From assembly GCA_036429605.1 (NCBI GenBank), contig JAVFKD010000016.1, positions 310,001 to 374,000 of the forward strand: DNA of 64,000 nucleotides. Reading direction: 5' to 3'. Under the pieces are notes generated by a model. The model saw only the letters and a program-made list of their open reading frames with translations. It had not been told where the DNA came from and did no database searches. Positions 22,009-34,020 of this stretch are shown here, piece after piece. The DNA is from Cladobotryum mycophilum (taxonomy: Eukaryota > Ascomycota > Sordariomycetes > Hypocreales > Hypocreaceae). The position numbers were made by a program, and so were the translations under genes. The number at the start of each line of letters is the position of its first letter. The stretch's first letter is position 1.

Positions 22009-23035
22009 ATGGCGCCTTCAGTTGTGACAATAGACCCGACCGACGACTTCTCTTCTCCTGTTGTGGCGACTGCCCAGCGCACCCTCCTCCTCGCGCCACC
22101 CTCCCTCGCCTCTAACCCTTCCGCCCTCACCACCGTCGTCTCCCAATATGACCGCTCCTCCACCGATCTCCAGATGATTGATCGCCTCTCGGCCGGCCTT
22201 GTTAAGCTACCATCCGCCACATACGACCTCATTCTCCTCCTTGCCGACGCCTCCTCCTCGTTGAACGAGACCATCCCCCTCCTGACCCGAACCGCCCTCG
22301 GTTCCGTCGCAGAGTCGCTCAAGCCCAACGGACGATTGCAGGCACAAGATGGCTCGGCCTTGGAGAATAGCTCATTGATAAAGGAGGCCGTGCTGGCGGG
22401 CTTGATTGGCTCCGGGGGTGGCTTCAGCAAGCCCGACTACGAGGGAGAAGGCACCGTTACCCTCAAGTTGGGCTTCAAGAAGAAGACCAATGCTGCACCA
22501 GCTGTAGTCAATGGTACTGTTCCCAAGCCGGAGTCGAAGCCTGCTGCGCCAGCTGGCGTTGGCTTCATCGATTTCTCTGACGACCTCGACGGCGATGACG
22601 ACGACCTGATCGACGAAGACACCCTTTTGACCGAGGAGGATCTTAAGCGACCCATCAACATCCGTACGTGTCTACCTACAATAACCTTTCTCTAGTCCCA
22701 TCATGCTAACATTTTGCGCCCCTACAGCCCTCGAGTGCCAGCCCAAGGCCGGTAAACGTCGCCGAGCATGCAAGGACTGCACCTGCGGCCTCGCCGAGCG
22801 CATCATCGCCGAAGACGCCGCCCAGCGCGCCCAAGCCGAGAAGACCCTCCAGAGCCTCAAGCTCGCCTCCGACGACCTCGCTGAGATCGACTTCACCGTT
22901 CAGGGCAAGGTTGGCTCCTGTGGCAACTGCGCTCTGGGCGATGCCTTTAGGTGTGACGGCTGCCCCTACATTGGGCTCCCACCCTTCAAGCCCGGCGAGG
23001 AGGTGCGACTACTGAACAATGAGATTCAGTTGTGA
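22009..23035 (+). CDS. dre2: Fe-S cluster assembly protein Dre2 (anamorsin/CIAPIN1)
   Basis: Dre2 is the electron-transfer partner of Tah18 in cytosolic iron-sulfur protein assembly; it also supports diferric-tyrosyl cofactor formation and has a mitochondrial intermembrane pool. Two exons (22009-22663 and 22728-23035, 64-nt intron with GTACGT donor) give about 320 aa. The N-terminal ~150 residues form the degenerate methyltransferase-like domain, followed by an acidic linker (FIDFSDDLDGDDDDL). The C-terminal CIAPIN1 domain has two cysteine groups: ECQPKAGKRRRACKDCTCG for the [2Fe-2S] cluster, and CGNCALGDAFRCDGCPY (CX2CX7CX2C) for the second cluster, with the invariant GLPPFKPGEEV motif after it. 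All cluster cysteines are present and the frame is intact. Confidence 0.97.
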
Positions 23036-23407
23036 AGGTTGTTTTTACGATGATTATTATGCATGAAACCATGGCTGGGGTACAAAAAGGAATCAAGATT
23101 GTCATTCAGGGTTTGGATATTGGCGAAAGGGATTGGGGATGGCTTCGGAGAGCTCAAGGTAGACTCCCGACTCTACGAGGAAACGTAGATTAGGCGTTCT
23201 TGGCGCACAACGTACGGGTTTCTAGATATTAGATACAAAATACACATTGGTATTTCTCATAAAAAAAGTGTTGTATCAATATATTTTGTTTTAAAGGTAT
23301 AGAATACATATTACACGGAAGCGCAGCCCCCAAACGCCTAACCAATATCTAGCCAGCATCATATATGAAAATTTCCAAACAAGATGAACGATTCAGTATA
23401 CAATCCG
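23036..23407. other. Short region between convergent DRE2 and KEX1
   Basis: This is the 3' flank of two convergent genes. It contains T- and A-rich runs near 23260-23300 compatible with 3' end formation. Nothing else is visible. Confidence 0.5.
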
Positions 23408-25426
23408 TTATCTCGAACTGGAACCATTCGAACTGGATCCACTCGCGGGCCTCTTGCCTTTCTCCGTCACCTCTTCCTCATCACTCTCTTCGTCATCTCC
23501 AATGGCGTATTTTCCTCCTGCCGTTGGCGTCTCAACGTGAAGATCATCCAACTCGTTTTCATCAAACGCGGAAGCTTCCAAGTCGCCCCCAGCGTGCTTC
23601 CTTCGGAACGCATCCAAGCGGGAGCCGCTTCGGCTGGTAGGTTCGCTACCGTTCAGAGCTCTGTAGGCAGCACCGGCGCGGCGCTGGCGCCAGATGAAGT
23701 AGCCCCAGGCAGAAACCACAATGATGAGGATAATCAGGACGACCTCGCCGGACCTCTCATACGCATCCCACTTGGCCTCGTCCAGCTTCTTCTGGGTCTC
23801 TTCTTGGTGTGCGTGGGTCTGATTGGAAGCGCCTCCAACGGTTGTCTCGGGGCCCTTTTCGCCATCGATACGGCTATCAGTGGGCTCGCCTCCGATGCTG
23901 CTAATGTCCACCTTCATGAACCTGTCGAGCATATCGCGGGTTCGACGAGGATAGTCGAAAGGAACCATGTGAGAAGAGTTGTAGAACAAGACATATGTCA
24001 AGTTGCGGGCCTCCTGCCAGAAGCCAGCAGACTCGCCCTCAAAGGTCCACTTGCGACGAGGAGCCCAGTTTCCAGGAGTCACCTCAAAGCCCTTGCCTCC
24101 ATTCCACTCCATATTGCTGATGAGGGCTTCGGTACCCATGTGATTGCAGATGAGATCTTCTGCTCCAGAAAACAGAAGAATAGGCACATCCTTGATCAAA
24201 TCGGGGAGGATATCGACGGACGGCCTTGCGCCCTTGGCCTTGAAAGCGCTGCCGACTGCTCCGCTGCATTCGGTCCAGCCCGTGTTTCGCTGAGTATTCA
24301 CGTGCAGCGCATATGTGACATCGGTTCTTCGAAGATAAGGAGTCACAGAGGCCAAGTCGGGAGGCCAGTTCATTCCACAGCTGGGATATGTGTCCTTCAA
24401 ACGGACGTCGTACATGTTGACGCACTTGTCGCCCTTCTTGGTGAGGGTCAGGATATTCATGAGAATGGCCTCACACTCGCTGTAGTCGACATGGCCCGGG
24501 TTGTTGGCCAATCTTGTCTTGCAAGTTCGTAGGTCGCCTTCGAGCTTCTTGTGAACGTCGGAGTCTCTGTGCACCACGCCCTTTTCAAGTGCGAATGTCA
24601 GATAAGCCTCGTATTGGTCATTCGGAGAAACCCATCCGTTGCCAATCAATAAACCCTTTAGATTCCAAGTCTCCTTGGCCTTGTTGTCAGCAATTAGTTT
24701 CTTGTTGCGCGCAACGATCGCTTGGGCAATGTAGGGAATGTGTTGTCCAGCGTAGGACTCGCCGGCAATGTACAGCTAATATCTGTTAGAACATGTCATG
24801 GAGAGTGAGGCTCAGCAACTTACATCGTCACGATCGTACTCGGGGAACAAGGCAAAGAACTTTTCCAGGAAGAGGACAAATTGATCAGCCATCTCGGGCA
24901 GACCGTGAACGTAGCTATCGGTATCAACATAACTAAAGCCCGTGCCAACCGGATTGTCGACGAAGAGGAGATTGGCGAATTCGTTCCATGAACCGTTATT
25001 CATTGTCAAAGTATGGTCGTCCTTGAGCCTGTATGGCCCAATTTCCATCAGCGCACCATCCTCGGAGCTGCATCCCGGTCCACCATTGATCCACACGACA
25101 GTTCGCTGTTTATTCGCAATATGTTTGTTCTGGAAGTGCCAGAAGAAGAGGTTTCCATTGTGTTCGGGTGTGACTTCGATGTGACTGCGGCGCAAGCGCG
25201 TGTTAGCATTTTCCTTTGACCGCAACATCCCAGGGGCTCCGGATGCGCCAGATGAGACGACTTACCCAGCATGCATTTTGATGGGAGGCAGATCTTTAGG
25301 AAGGCCTGGAAGATCACGGACGTAATAATCGGCGGCAGACTTATCTGCAGCAAGGACTGCCGCCGGCCAAAAGGCCATGAACATTGCCAGCCATTGCCAG
25401 GCAGCCGGTTTCGACAGCAGTGCCAT
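23408..25426 (-). CDS. kex1: Pheromone-processing serine carboxypeptidase Kex1
   Basis: Kex1 is a Golgi-resident S10 carboxypeptidase that trims C-terminal Lys/Arg from peptides released by Kex2, including mating pheromone precursors. Exons 25426-25266, 25184-24824 and 24775-23408 give 629 aa. It has a signal peptide (WLAMFMAFWPAAVLAA, residues ~11-26). The substrate-binding motif WINGGPGCSS and the nucleophile motif GESYAGQ (split by the second intron just upstream) are present. The catalytic Asp lies in LLFSGAEDLICN and the His in NSSHMVPFD. A single membrane span (VVLIILIIVVSAWGYFIW) sits near residue 505, followed by an acidic cytosolic tail typical of Kex1. The start ATG at 25426 gives the best signal peptide; an upstream in-frame ATG at 25486 exists but adds an unlikely leader. 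All catalytic residues are present. Confidence 0.96.
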
Positions 25427-26455
25427 GGCGGGGGGATGGTGAGTGCTAGTAGCACAGAGGCAATTGGAGATGGCGAGAGGGAGCACAACTACCTCAGTTG
25501 CGGTTGAAAAGAATCATCCAACGACGAGATGATGGAAGAGACAAAGATACAAGTATTATGTCGGGACGGATGGATGAGAGTTGATGGCTGACGCCAGCGA
25601 TGGTGGAAGCAAGGTGGCCGATTGGACAGGATCCGGGCCAGGATGGAGCTTACGAGTACGCGGGCCCTTGCTAGACGATGGGTTTCAGTCGGTCACTTTC
25701 AGCTGCGTTCAATAGAGGGTTCAGTGAGCAACAAAAGCAATAGAAGTGAAAAAGTTTTGCTAATAATTGAACTGAATTGATGGTATAAATGGCCAAAAAA
25801 TTATCTTATGAGCATACGACCTGTATATGCCTTGCACTGGGCCATATATAAACTCCATACTGTGAGGCTGAGACCCTGGAAATCATAGAGTTGCCAGCGG
25901 GTGGCTTGGACTCCAGCGGGTCAGGGTGCCTAGAAATATTACCTGGAGGTACTCTCCCGGCTTGGCTGTCCAGGGGCAATTAGAACTGCGCCTCTGATTG
26001 GAAATCACTTAATCCACACCACTATAACCCCATGAATCTGTTCAATAGGCCTGGAATAGCAAGCAATTAACAATCCAAGGAGTGATAAAACATCAGATTG
26101 AAAGTCTATCTCGTCATAAATTTAAACAAATAATATTTTATATGATTAAAGATGCAGTCTATTTCATGATTGAGGCTCGCGATGAAGAAGACTGGGTCGT
26201 ATGATGCAGTTGATTTGGGTAGGGCAATGTGCCTGGTGGCCTGCTGGTTGGCAACCAAGGTAAATGATAGTGCTCTCAACATCACCAAGACAAGAAGCGG
26301 AGGCTTTTCTCGATTCAAATTTTTCAATTTTTTGTGTGCTATCAGAAACGCCAAAACATCACCAAGTCTACACCCTACGTTTCTCATCAAAACACCAAAT
26401 CATTCCCTTCGGAAATTTCTCACGGCAAGAAAATTTAATTACAGTCTCCCACACC
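25427..26455. other. 1 kb shared promoter of divergent KEX1 and SFM1-like genes
   Basis: No gene is seen. The KEX1-proximal half is GC-richer and the SFM1-proximal half is AT-rich, with several short A/T runs around 25740-25860 and 26070-26160. Confidence 0.5.
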
Positions 26456-27296
26456 ATGGCTTCAACCGGCAAAACATTCATCGTTGAGCATCTCGACGAG
26501 GAACTCGGCCCCTGGTCAGAGCTCGAGTATCAAGCCATTGCAAATGAAACCCGAGATACTCATGGCAAATTCATCCTGTCCAGTCTGCCGCCAGCTTTCC
26601 AAGTGCCAGCCGCGTTGACTGCCAACGAGGCCTTCACTGCTGAGAACCGCGGGGTTGAGGAACTCTACGCTGCCAATAAATCCCGGGTTTGCCTCTTGGA
26701 TCCTGCGGCAGCCAAGGATTTGTCGCCAGAAGATGGTGATGCATTTGATGCCTTTCTTTTTGGAGGCATCTTGGGTGAGTAGGCACATCTTTGAAATGGT
26801 ATATGTGACTAACTTGGTCCGATAGGCGACGATCCTCCCCGAGGTGCGTTGTGACAATATCTACTCTTTACACAATAACTGATGGGAATAGACCGAACCT
26901 CTGAACTTAGAAAGAAGGGCTTTGAAGGTCGAAGACTGGGCCCCAAGCAAATGACAACAGACACGGCCGTTCGAGTAACTCGGATTGTAGTACAAGACAA
27001 GAGTAAGTGCATCTTGTCTTGAGGTGATGGCGTGACAAATGACACATCACTAATCATGAGCAGTTGCACTTGATCAGGTTCCATACGTTGACTTTCCAGA
27101 GCTCAAGTTCAATGAGCATGAGAGCACTCAGATGCCCTTCCGTTACGTCAAAACAGAGGATGGAAAGCCAATCATGCCACAGGTGAGCAATCTCGACTAC
27201 GCGGTTTCAACATCAACTCTCGCTGACCAAGCTTCATAGGGAATGGTCGATTTGATTCAGAAGGATGCCGACAAGGCCGTGGATGACCTGTTCTAA
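26456..27296 (+). CDS. sfm1: SPOUT protein arginine methyltransferase Sfm1-like
   Basis: Sfm1 of yeast is a SPOUT-fold enzyme that monomethylates an arginine of ribosomal protein Rps3 (uS3). Five exons (26456-26774, 26826-26843, 26892-27002, 27064-27182, 27240-27296) give 207 aa with every junction in frame. Conserved blocks include the N-terminal FIVEHLDEELGPWSELEYQ, then VCLLDPAAAKDLSPEDGDAF, and the family signature FLFGGILG-DDPPRDRTSEL-RK...RRLG-KQM-TDTAVRVTRIV. This region forms the deep-trefoil-knot cofactor site of the SPOUT fold. The signature DDPPRD is carried by an 18-nt microexon between phase-1 introns. The C-terminus (FRYVKTEDGKPIMPQGM) matches the family ending. Yeast Sfm1 has a similar length. 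Assignment is by family motif recognition. Confidence 0.9.
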
Positions 27297-30200
27297 TATC
27301 ATGACTTTATCTGAGGCATCAGAAGGGTAGTACAAATGGCAAACCCCATGACGGAGGAGAGGTCTCCATCCAATGAGTAACAGACAGATGGAGAGAGAGA
27401 GAGAACAATGACAAACAACGCCTCCCCTTTCAAGTATACATGATTTGTTGGGCTGCCGAGTTCAATATTGCCAAGCTCAAGCAAATAGGTCATCACCGTT
27501 CGGATTGGGTGCCGCCCCTCACACGGCACCGATCTGCGGAGAAGAATCATCTATCTGCGACCGGCTGAATATGCTGTGACGAACATACTGGCTCAAACAA
27601 ACATCATGCCATTCGCAGAGCGAGGATCTGGACTCACCTTGGCATATGGTTGGTCACTCATCTTGCACACAGTATTTTCCATAAATCAAGGCAACTGTCA
27701 AACCTCCATCTGCCTGGTTATTTTTCTTTCTTTTTGACTTACTGTTTCGTGTCACACATCTGAACCTCCTCATGCGACTGACCACCGGATCGGAAGGCGG
27801 CCTTCCACGTGAAATCCTCCGGTACCCAAGTGGGACCATGGACGCGACGAAAATTTGGACACGAAATACTGCATTTTGTGAGCAAAGTAGCTAAGCGTAG
27901 GGACGCGGGACACGTCAGATCTCAACATCTAGGTCGGAGAATTTTGGCCAGGTGTACAAGAGTTGGCATCGGATATCGGCATGCGTGGTGAGGTGAAGTT
28001 TTGGCCCAAGTGAGCAAACACAATCGGGGGATACTGGAAACGGCGGGATGTGATGTATGTACTGATGCTGGTGAAGGGTCATATGGGGAGCAGAAGGATT
28101 CAAGGCCCATTGCTGCTCCCACCTACTCCAACCCAACTACTCCGCACAAGAGTTGTTGGTTCGCCTCCGACACCCGGCATCAAATGGAAACTAATGATGG
28201 AACGCAGTCGATGAGGCAACATGGTTTCGTCCAATCCAATCATAGCGTTCCTTGGACTTTAGCCCTCGTCCAACCCAGGGAGGTGGTCTTGCAGGATCAA
28301 CAGTCCGATCCATGGCCAAGTTGTAGGCGTCAGTATCGTCCTTGAGGCGTGCAATGTTCGACAATGTCACTTCACATGTGACAGAATGCATTTTCTTGTA
28401 CTTGATTGACATATATTTTGGTCGCTACTATTGCCTCATACGGTTGTAACTCAGGTCTCGAAAGTCTCCGCGTCAACCAGTGTTACGCCCAGAGAAAGAC
28501 AGTATATCTCCTAGCCCTTGACGACTTTGTTGGGTAGAATCCAGTCTTTGTGACGGTTTTATGGGGATTGGGTAAGTACTTAGCCGTAGATCGTTGCAGG
28601 GATTTTGAAATGGAGGCTCCAACTTAAACTGTCAAATGCCGAAATTGTGTTTTAATGCGTTGGAGTCCGTATGTGGATACTAGTAGTACTATCTACATAA
28701 ATTGGAGGTTAGGTTAGTGCCTAGGTGTAGTAGGTCTAGCAGCGTTCAAGGATTGTCCTCTACAAGGATCCCTCCCTATAGATGCATTTTGGAGTAATCC
28801 TTTAGATGAGGTGCTCATAAGTTAGGTAGGTCAGTAGCAGATGAGTGGTGGAAACAGGTTCTCTATATTGGGGAGATGCTAGGTAGTTGGAGTCTTGGGT
28901 AATTTGTGTGCCGCAATTTGTAATTTATCAGGATTCTTGCACTTTATAGCAGATGATCTGGCCCTTTTGAGGAAAGCAGGATTCCGCATGAAAGCGGGAA
29001 GCTAATTAATAGATCGGGTAGGTGCGATTCTTGGAAATACTCTGGGCTGTTTGTCAAGCTTGCCTCGGAGAGGAGAGACAAGTATTCCAGGTTATCTGTG
29101 GTGGATGATGGTGATGGATTCCATATTATGGATCTGACATGATTGCTTTTTTTATGGCAGAGTAGTACTTGCAGGTAACTTGATTAGCGACTAAACCCAG
29201 TGAGTGATGCGCTGTAAGGAGACCTGAAACGCATTATTGTTCTAGACGTTCTACGCTCTTTCCATTTTGTAAGCATCTCCACTTTCAGTGGTAAGGTAAC
29301 CAAGGTTAGGTCCGCCTCTGCTGTGCTGCAGGAGGCAGGTATGGATGTACCTTCCATGGCACGTTGGATGCGACATCAACTTCAAACTTCTTTCCAATCA
29401 ACATCTTCAAACTTCAAACTTCAAACTTGATCAACAGCTCTCATCGTCACCAACAGCCGTCCATGTCTTCCCCGCCCTTCAGCCCGCCCCATTTGCATCA
29501 TACATCATTCCATCTATGGGATGCACATCGTGTTACAGATTCATACCCCTGTGCACGCTGTCCTCCGTGCAGACGGCTGAAACAAGCGGCTGCTCCCCGT
29601 CCACCTCTCAACCCCCGGACCGTCGCAACCCCCACAAAATAAGACAAGCCTGGTATCATCGTGCATTGCGACACAAGAATGAAACACGAATCCGCGTCCC
29701 GGTCCCAGATCATCAGGTCTTGGTGATGCTATTCTCGACTTTTGATATGTTCCTCTTCCCATCGATACCTCAGCTCAGGGGGAGGGGAGGGGAGGGGAGG
29801 AAGGGAGCAGAGACCACCTCCGGCGGTGTGTGTGGTGTTGTCTTTCATATCCTCAAATCAAGATGGGTCCAATCCTTTGAACGTCTCCGCAGCTGAAGCT
29901 GAACTCTGAAGGATGACAGATGCGCCAGACACTGGAAAGACCCCCAATCACCTCTATTGGTGTGTACTTTCAGCACGGAATTTCTCGCACGTTGTTTTTT
30001 CCTTGGCTGCCATACTCGTATGATGTTACGAATTCCGTTTGTCCCCGCCAAAGCTACAGCTTGTACGTTCCGGCGATACGAGAGACAAAGCAAGGCACTT
30101 CGAGGGATTAGTTCCAACGCAGCCACATTCCTCCACGAAGTCCTTTCCACTCTTAGCTTACGGCCCATTGCTCGTCCAAGGCTGCTGTGTTGTTTATCCA

Positions 30201-32235
30201 TCGGTAAATCACCACATGGCAGCAGTGAAGCGTCACACGACGCCCGTTGGGATTAGCTACGACCATGCCATCCGACCTTGAACCACTTCCCCTTCTCGTC
30301 CTGATCCTTCCCGTGCTAACTAACCCGCTTTAAATCATCATCAATGTTGTGCAGTAAGCACTATCTTTTGGAGCATGGGATGGCTGTGCGGTGAGAGGGA
30401 AGCTCTCTGACGATGACAATTACTTGAAGCTACAGCCATGTGCTGCGAACTCTTGGCCCCCACCACCCTCTTCTCTTTGACGTTCTTCTGACTGGGTCCT
30501 TTTGATGGTCCGCTATTTGATCTCACGAACCGTAAGATGGAAAAATAGCTTTCCAAGAATAATATGGTATGACATATTTCTCTCAAACGTTATTTGGTGG
30601 TTCCAGGACCAACTTACATGGCGTAGCCAACAGAGGCCGTGTGGGTCGCTCACCGGTCATCTGGATATACATAGACACAAGCACGGTCTCAACTTGAGCC
30701 TAATACACACCCCTGGATCATGCCACGCTAGCTTGCCAACAAAGGAAGACGATTCTCCTCTCACTAAGGGTTTCACTCTCGTTGGATGAATCCTGCTACG
30801 AGGCCGCGGCTTGCTGCACCTCGGGTAATGTCTGAGTCCGGGCTGAGGCGCAAGACCAGCAGGAAACGTCTTGTCCAGAATCCGTCTGCACCTTTACCCA
30901 AATCCATCTCTATTATGGGTTTAGTATCTGTCTGAATGCAACTCTGGGCCCCTAAAATTTCCCTATGGGGCTGTGGTTTCAACGCCGCGATCGATCAACT
31001 TGATATTGACTTCTCCACCAAGGGTGTGCCCTGTCGTCGAAAGTCTTGTCGTAGTTCAACTCATCTGAGCGCCCAGGAAGCCGCCGAAGCTTCCATGACC
31101 CTGTGAGCCAGTCGGAAAGCTTGATTTGTCAAGGCGCCAGCAAAGTCATCTGCCCATCGGGTCTTTAAGCAGGGCCCAACCCTTGTACACATCAGCTGCG
31201 AAGGGAAACATACATCTGCTTCACCTGGCCTGGTAGAATGCCTGCTCCCGATGGAACCCCGTTTTTCTAGATAACTGTCGTTTTCTCAAATCTACACCGT
31301 TGTCCATCTTGAGGGTGCATGCAGTGGACAGCAGCAGCCTAATGACGGGGCCACCGACACAAATCATATCCACCAGGTCCAACTGAACAACAAAACAACA
31401 ATCTGTCATATGTCGTACACCTTCTTTCATGTCTTGGGAGCACAGACAAACGTCTTGAATGGTCTGTTCTGCTTGATCGAATAGTATTTCTCTTTACTCT
31501 TTCAGGCTTTGAAGAGTACAGCCCTGCCCTTATTACCGTTATGCCGAGCTCAAGATGCCGTCGCATCCTCCACCCCATGATAAGTTAGGCATTCATCATT
31601 CAGATTTGTTATCTTTATCCCTCCCCTTTTCTACAAACCATATTATCGCGACTGGAACCAATTTTGCCTGGGCAAATTCTCACCACTGTTCTGCCCCCTT
31701 CACATACTAGCTGTACGACAGAGGCAGAAAACATTGAGATCGTTTCTGTTTAAGCATGGCAACCTTGTCGAAAGTTCTAACATCAGAAGACTTGACTATT
31801 GTTGGATACGAAACACCATCGATCAACCGGCTAGAACCTGTAAGCTAAATCGAGTTTTAGCACCATATTGACAACGCTGGACGGCATTGTTCCTCCCTGA
31901 TTTTTCCCTCCCAATATTTCGCCACCATCGACAGCCATCGGCAAGAAGTCGATGAGTTTCAGAGCTGCAAAACTACCTAAAGTGAACCAGTTACCGAGTT
32001 CTGCTGGCACGGGTGGTGTAGCCTGGATCAGGCACCGGGCAAAGCGAAGGCTTCCATTTGAAGGACAAACGAGCTAATGCGGAGACGATTTAATACCCGG
32101 CAACACGAAAATATTCGATACGAACAGGTAGCTGAGCGTTACCATCATTTGATTCACCCCCGAGAAGGGGCTGCTGCCCTCGTTCTCTCAGGGACTCTCC
32201 GTTGGTAATAGGAGCTGCCTCAGGACTCAAGCAGC
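27297..32235. other. 4.9 kb gene-poor region
   Basis: No convincing gene is present; the longest frame (29345-29896) is low in complexity and unlike a protein family. Distinct elements are a GA repeat near 27390-27404, CTTCAAA-type repeats at 29400-29428, and a run of four-plus G-tracts at 29778-29805. Short islands of open frame around 31220-31580 have no recognisable similarity. Confidence 0.5.
29778..29805 (+). other. Potential G-quadruplex tract
   Basis: The plus strand reads G5-A-G4-A-G4-A-G4-A-G2-AA-G3, meeting the usual definition of an intramolecular G-quadruplex with one-base loops. Whether it folds in vivo is unknown. Confidence 0.75.
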
Positions 32236-33290
32236 ATGGATGTAATATCCTTGCTCAACACATCACAGACATCAAACCTCGTAAAGCAAAGCGATGACGA
32301 CTCAATACCAAAATCCGCGGCCGACGCGTCGCCTTCAATATCCCCTTTGCAAACTTCCTCCCTAACAACGAACTCGAGAAGCGTGCAGGAAACGAGAATA
32401 CATAACAACCAAATATCGGGGAGCACTCGCCACTGCTACATCCCTCGAAGCGTGGAAACTAAATCTCCCACAGATTTATCGATTCCACGAAGCTCATCAA
32501 ACGAGCGACGGGAAGTGGACTTACTGTACGAAATTTCTTCAAGAAATTTGCGCTCAAGGTATGGCTTAAACCTACAAACTCATCCTGTGTCATTAGATCG
32601 TCCGACGATTTGCTTGGTTATTGGATCAACTTTATCAAAACTTTGGTTGGTTTATGGATAGCAATCACTGATGCTTCAATAGTATAGTCCCATCAGCCCA
32701 TAGAAGGTAATTCCCCTATTGAATCACACACTCTATCCAGATCATATGTGCTAAGATGGTGGCTCACCAAACAGAATTACGAATGGAGACCACAATCTTC
32801 GGCTCGAGCCAATACGGTAAGTCTACGACCTTGCATATTTGTGATGTGGCCCCCAGGAACACCGCCCTGACGCTTTTCGGTGAATACCGTTATAGGCAAT
32901 TCAGGACGACGCACACAGAAAGGCATAGTGTTCACACAAGAGGGGCACCAAACTCTGGAAGGCACAGGTCTTCGTATAGCATTAGCAATATCTCTTCCCA
33001 TTTACCGTCTGGGTCGGGATTTCGCTCAAAGTTACCATCTGCAACTGCTACAGTCGGCAGAATATCACCCCACAACTTGTCGACAAGAGATTTGGCATTT
33101 CCAGAGTTGAAAATTCCCAAGTACCATGAGTCAAGCTCAATGTCTGGTTTGGGGGAAGGACAACGTCCATCTCCGTCACTACTGGAGGATTCTGCGGCCA
33201 CAGAAGCGGGCTTGTCGGCCCATGGAGGAACACTTCCTGAAAATGTCCTACGCAGGTCTTTGACGTCGGTTACGACTGAAAGCAGTCCAC
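32236..33290 (+). CDS. Possible N-terminal exons of an unknown Ser-rich protein (uncertain)
   Basis: An ATG in good context at 32236 opens a Ser/Thr/Asn-rich frame starting MDVISLLNTSQTSNLV and running to a possible GTATGG donor near 32562. A second open stretch, about 32890-33290, is also Ser-rich (RHRSSYSISNISSHLPSGS) and ends at a strong GTAAGTTTC donor. I could not join these with consistent phase, and I recognise no family. The opposite strand of 32932-33300 also holds an open frame with a plausible hydrophobic composition (LDSWYLGIFNSGNAKSL), so the coding strand is unresolved. It could be an upstream part of the next gene, a separate gene, or a decayed one. Confidence 0.28.
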
Positions 33291-34020
33291 TGTAAGTTTC
33301 TTCTCTTCCATGTGGTCTTCTTTCATCCGAGTATTTGAGATCTCCTTCTTTTCATATTCTTGAGAATCTGCTTGCATTTCCAGCTTTTTTTTGTCAGAGT
33401 TGGGAGGCAGCTCATGTCTCCAATACGATTTCACTTCTGAATGATTATTGGATGCACGCATTTCTTATTATCACATTAGAACAATAGACCTCCATGCCTC
33501 AAGCAAGTGCTCACGGCAGAGGATGCTATTGCCATCTGCTCTATTCAAATATTCAGATACAATGTCATTTGCACAGTGAATCACAGATGACAGTTTAGCG
33601 AGCGAGCTGTTGCTCGCGAACAAGCTCCCACCGCAACAATCGCGGTGAGCATCTGCCTTGAAATGGCAGACCCCGTGATGCATGGTCGTCTGGTGTGTAT
33701 CACTGTCTAAATTGTCTTTCTGGCATCTGCTTCTGTTATTATTTATTGCCCCTCGATCCCAGCAATTATGTCCTTTTCAATACAGGTCAATCAATTGCTT
33801 CTTCTTATTGTTCTGATTGAGCGCCACACCCCCTGATATTTTTTTGTACTCGAGTCCGGACTTGAACAACACCACGAGAGGACTGCAAGGCTTGATTGCT
33901 AATATATATCTCAGTGAAAGGTCCAACCAGTCTGCCCTTTCTTTCCAAAAGCCCAGAATTCACAAAAGAGCCACGTCTGCCCCCGATCCTACGACCCCAT
34001 CAAGCGTTCCTGGACGTTTA

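Noticed and set aside
23384..24532. 382-aa plus-strand open frame
   Set aside because: Antisense of the KEX1 third exon; the KEX1 strand carries the catalytic motifs.
29345..29896. 183-aa open frame
   Set aside because: Low complexity with repeated CTTCAAA units, no family likeness and no matching splice structure.
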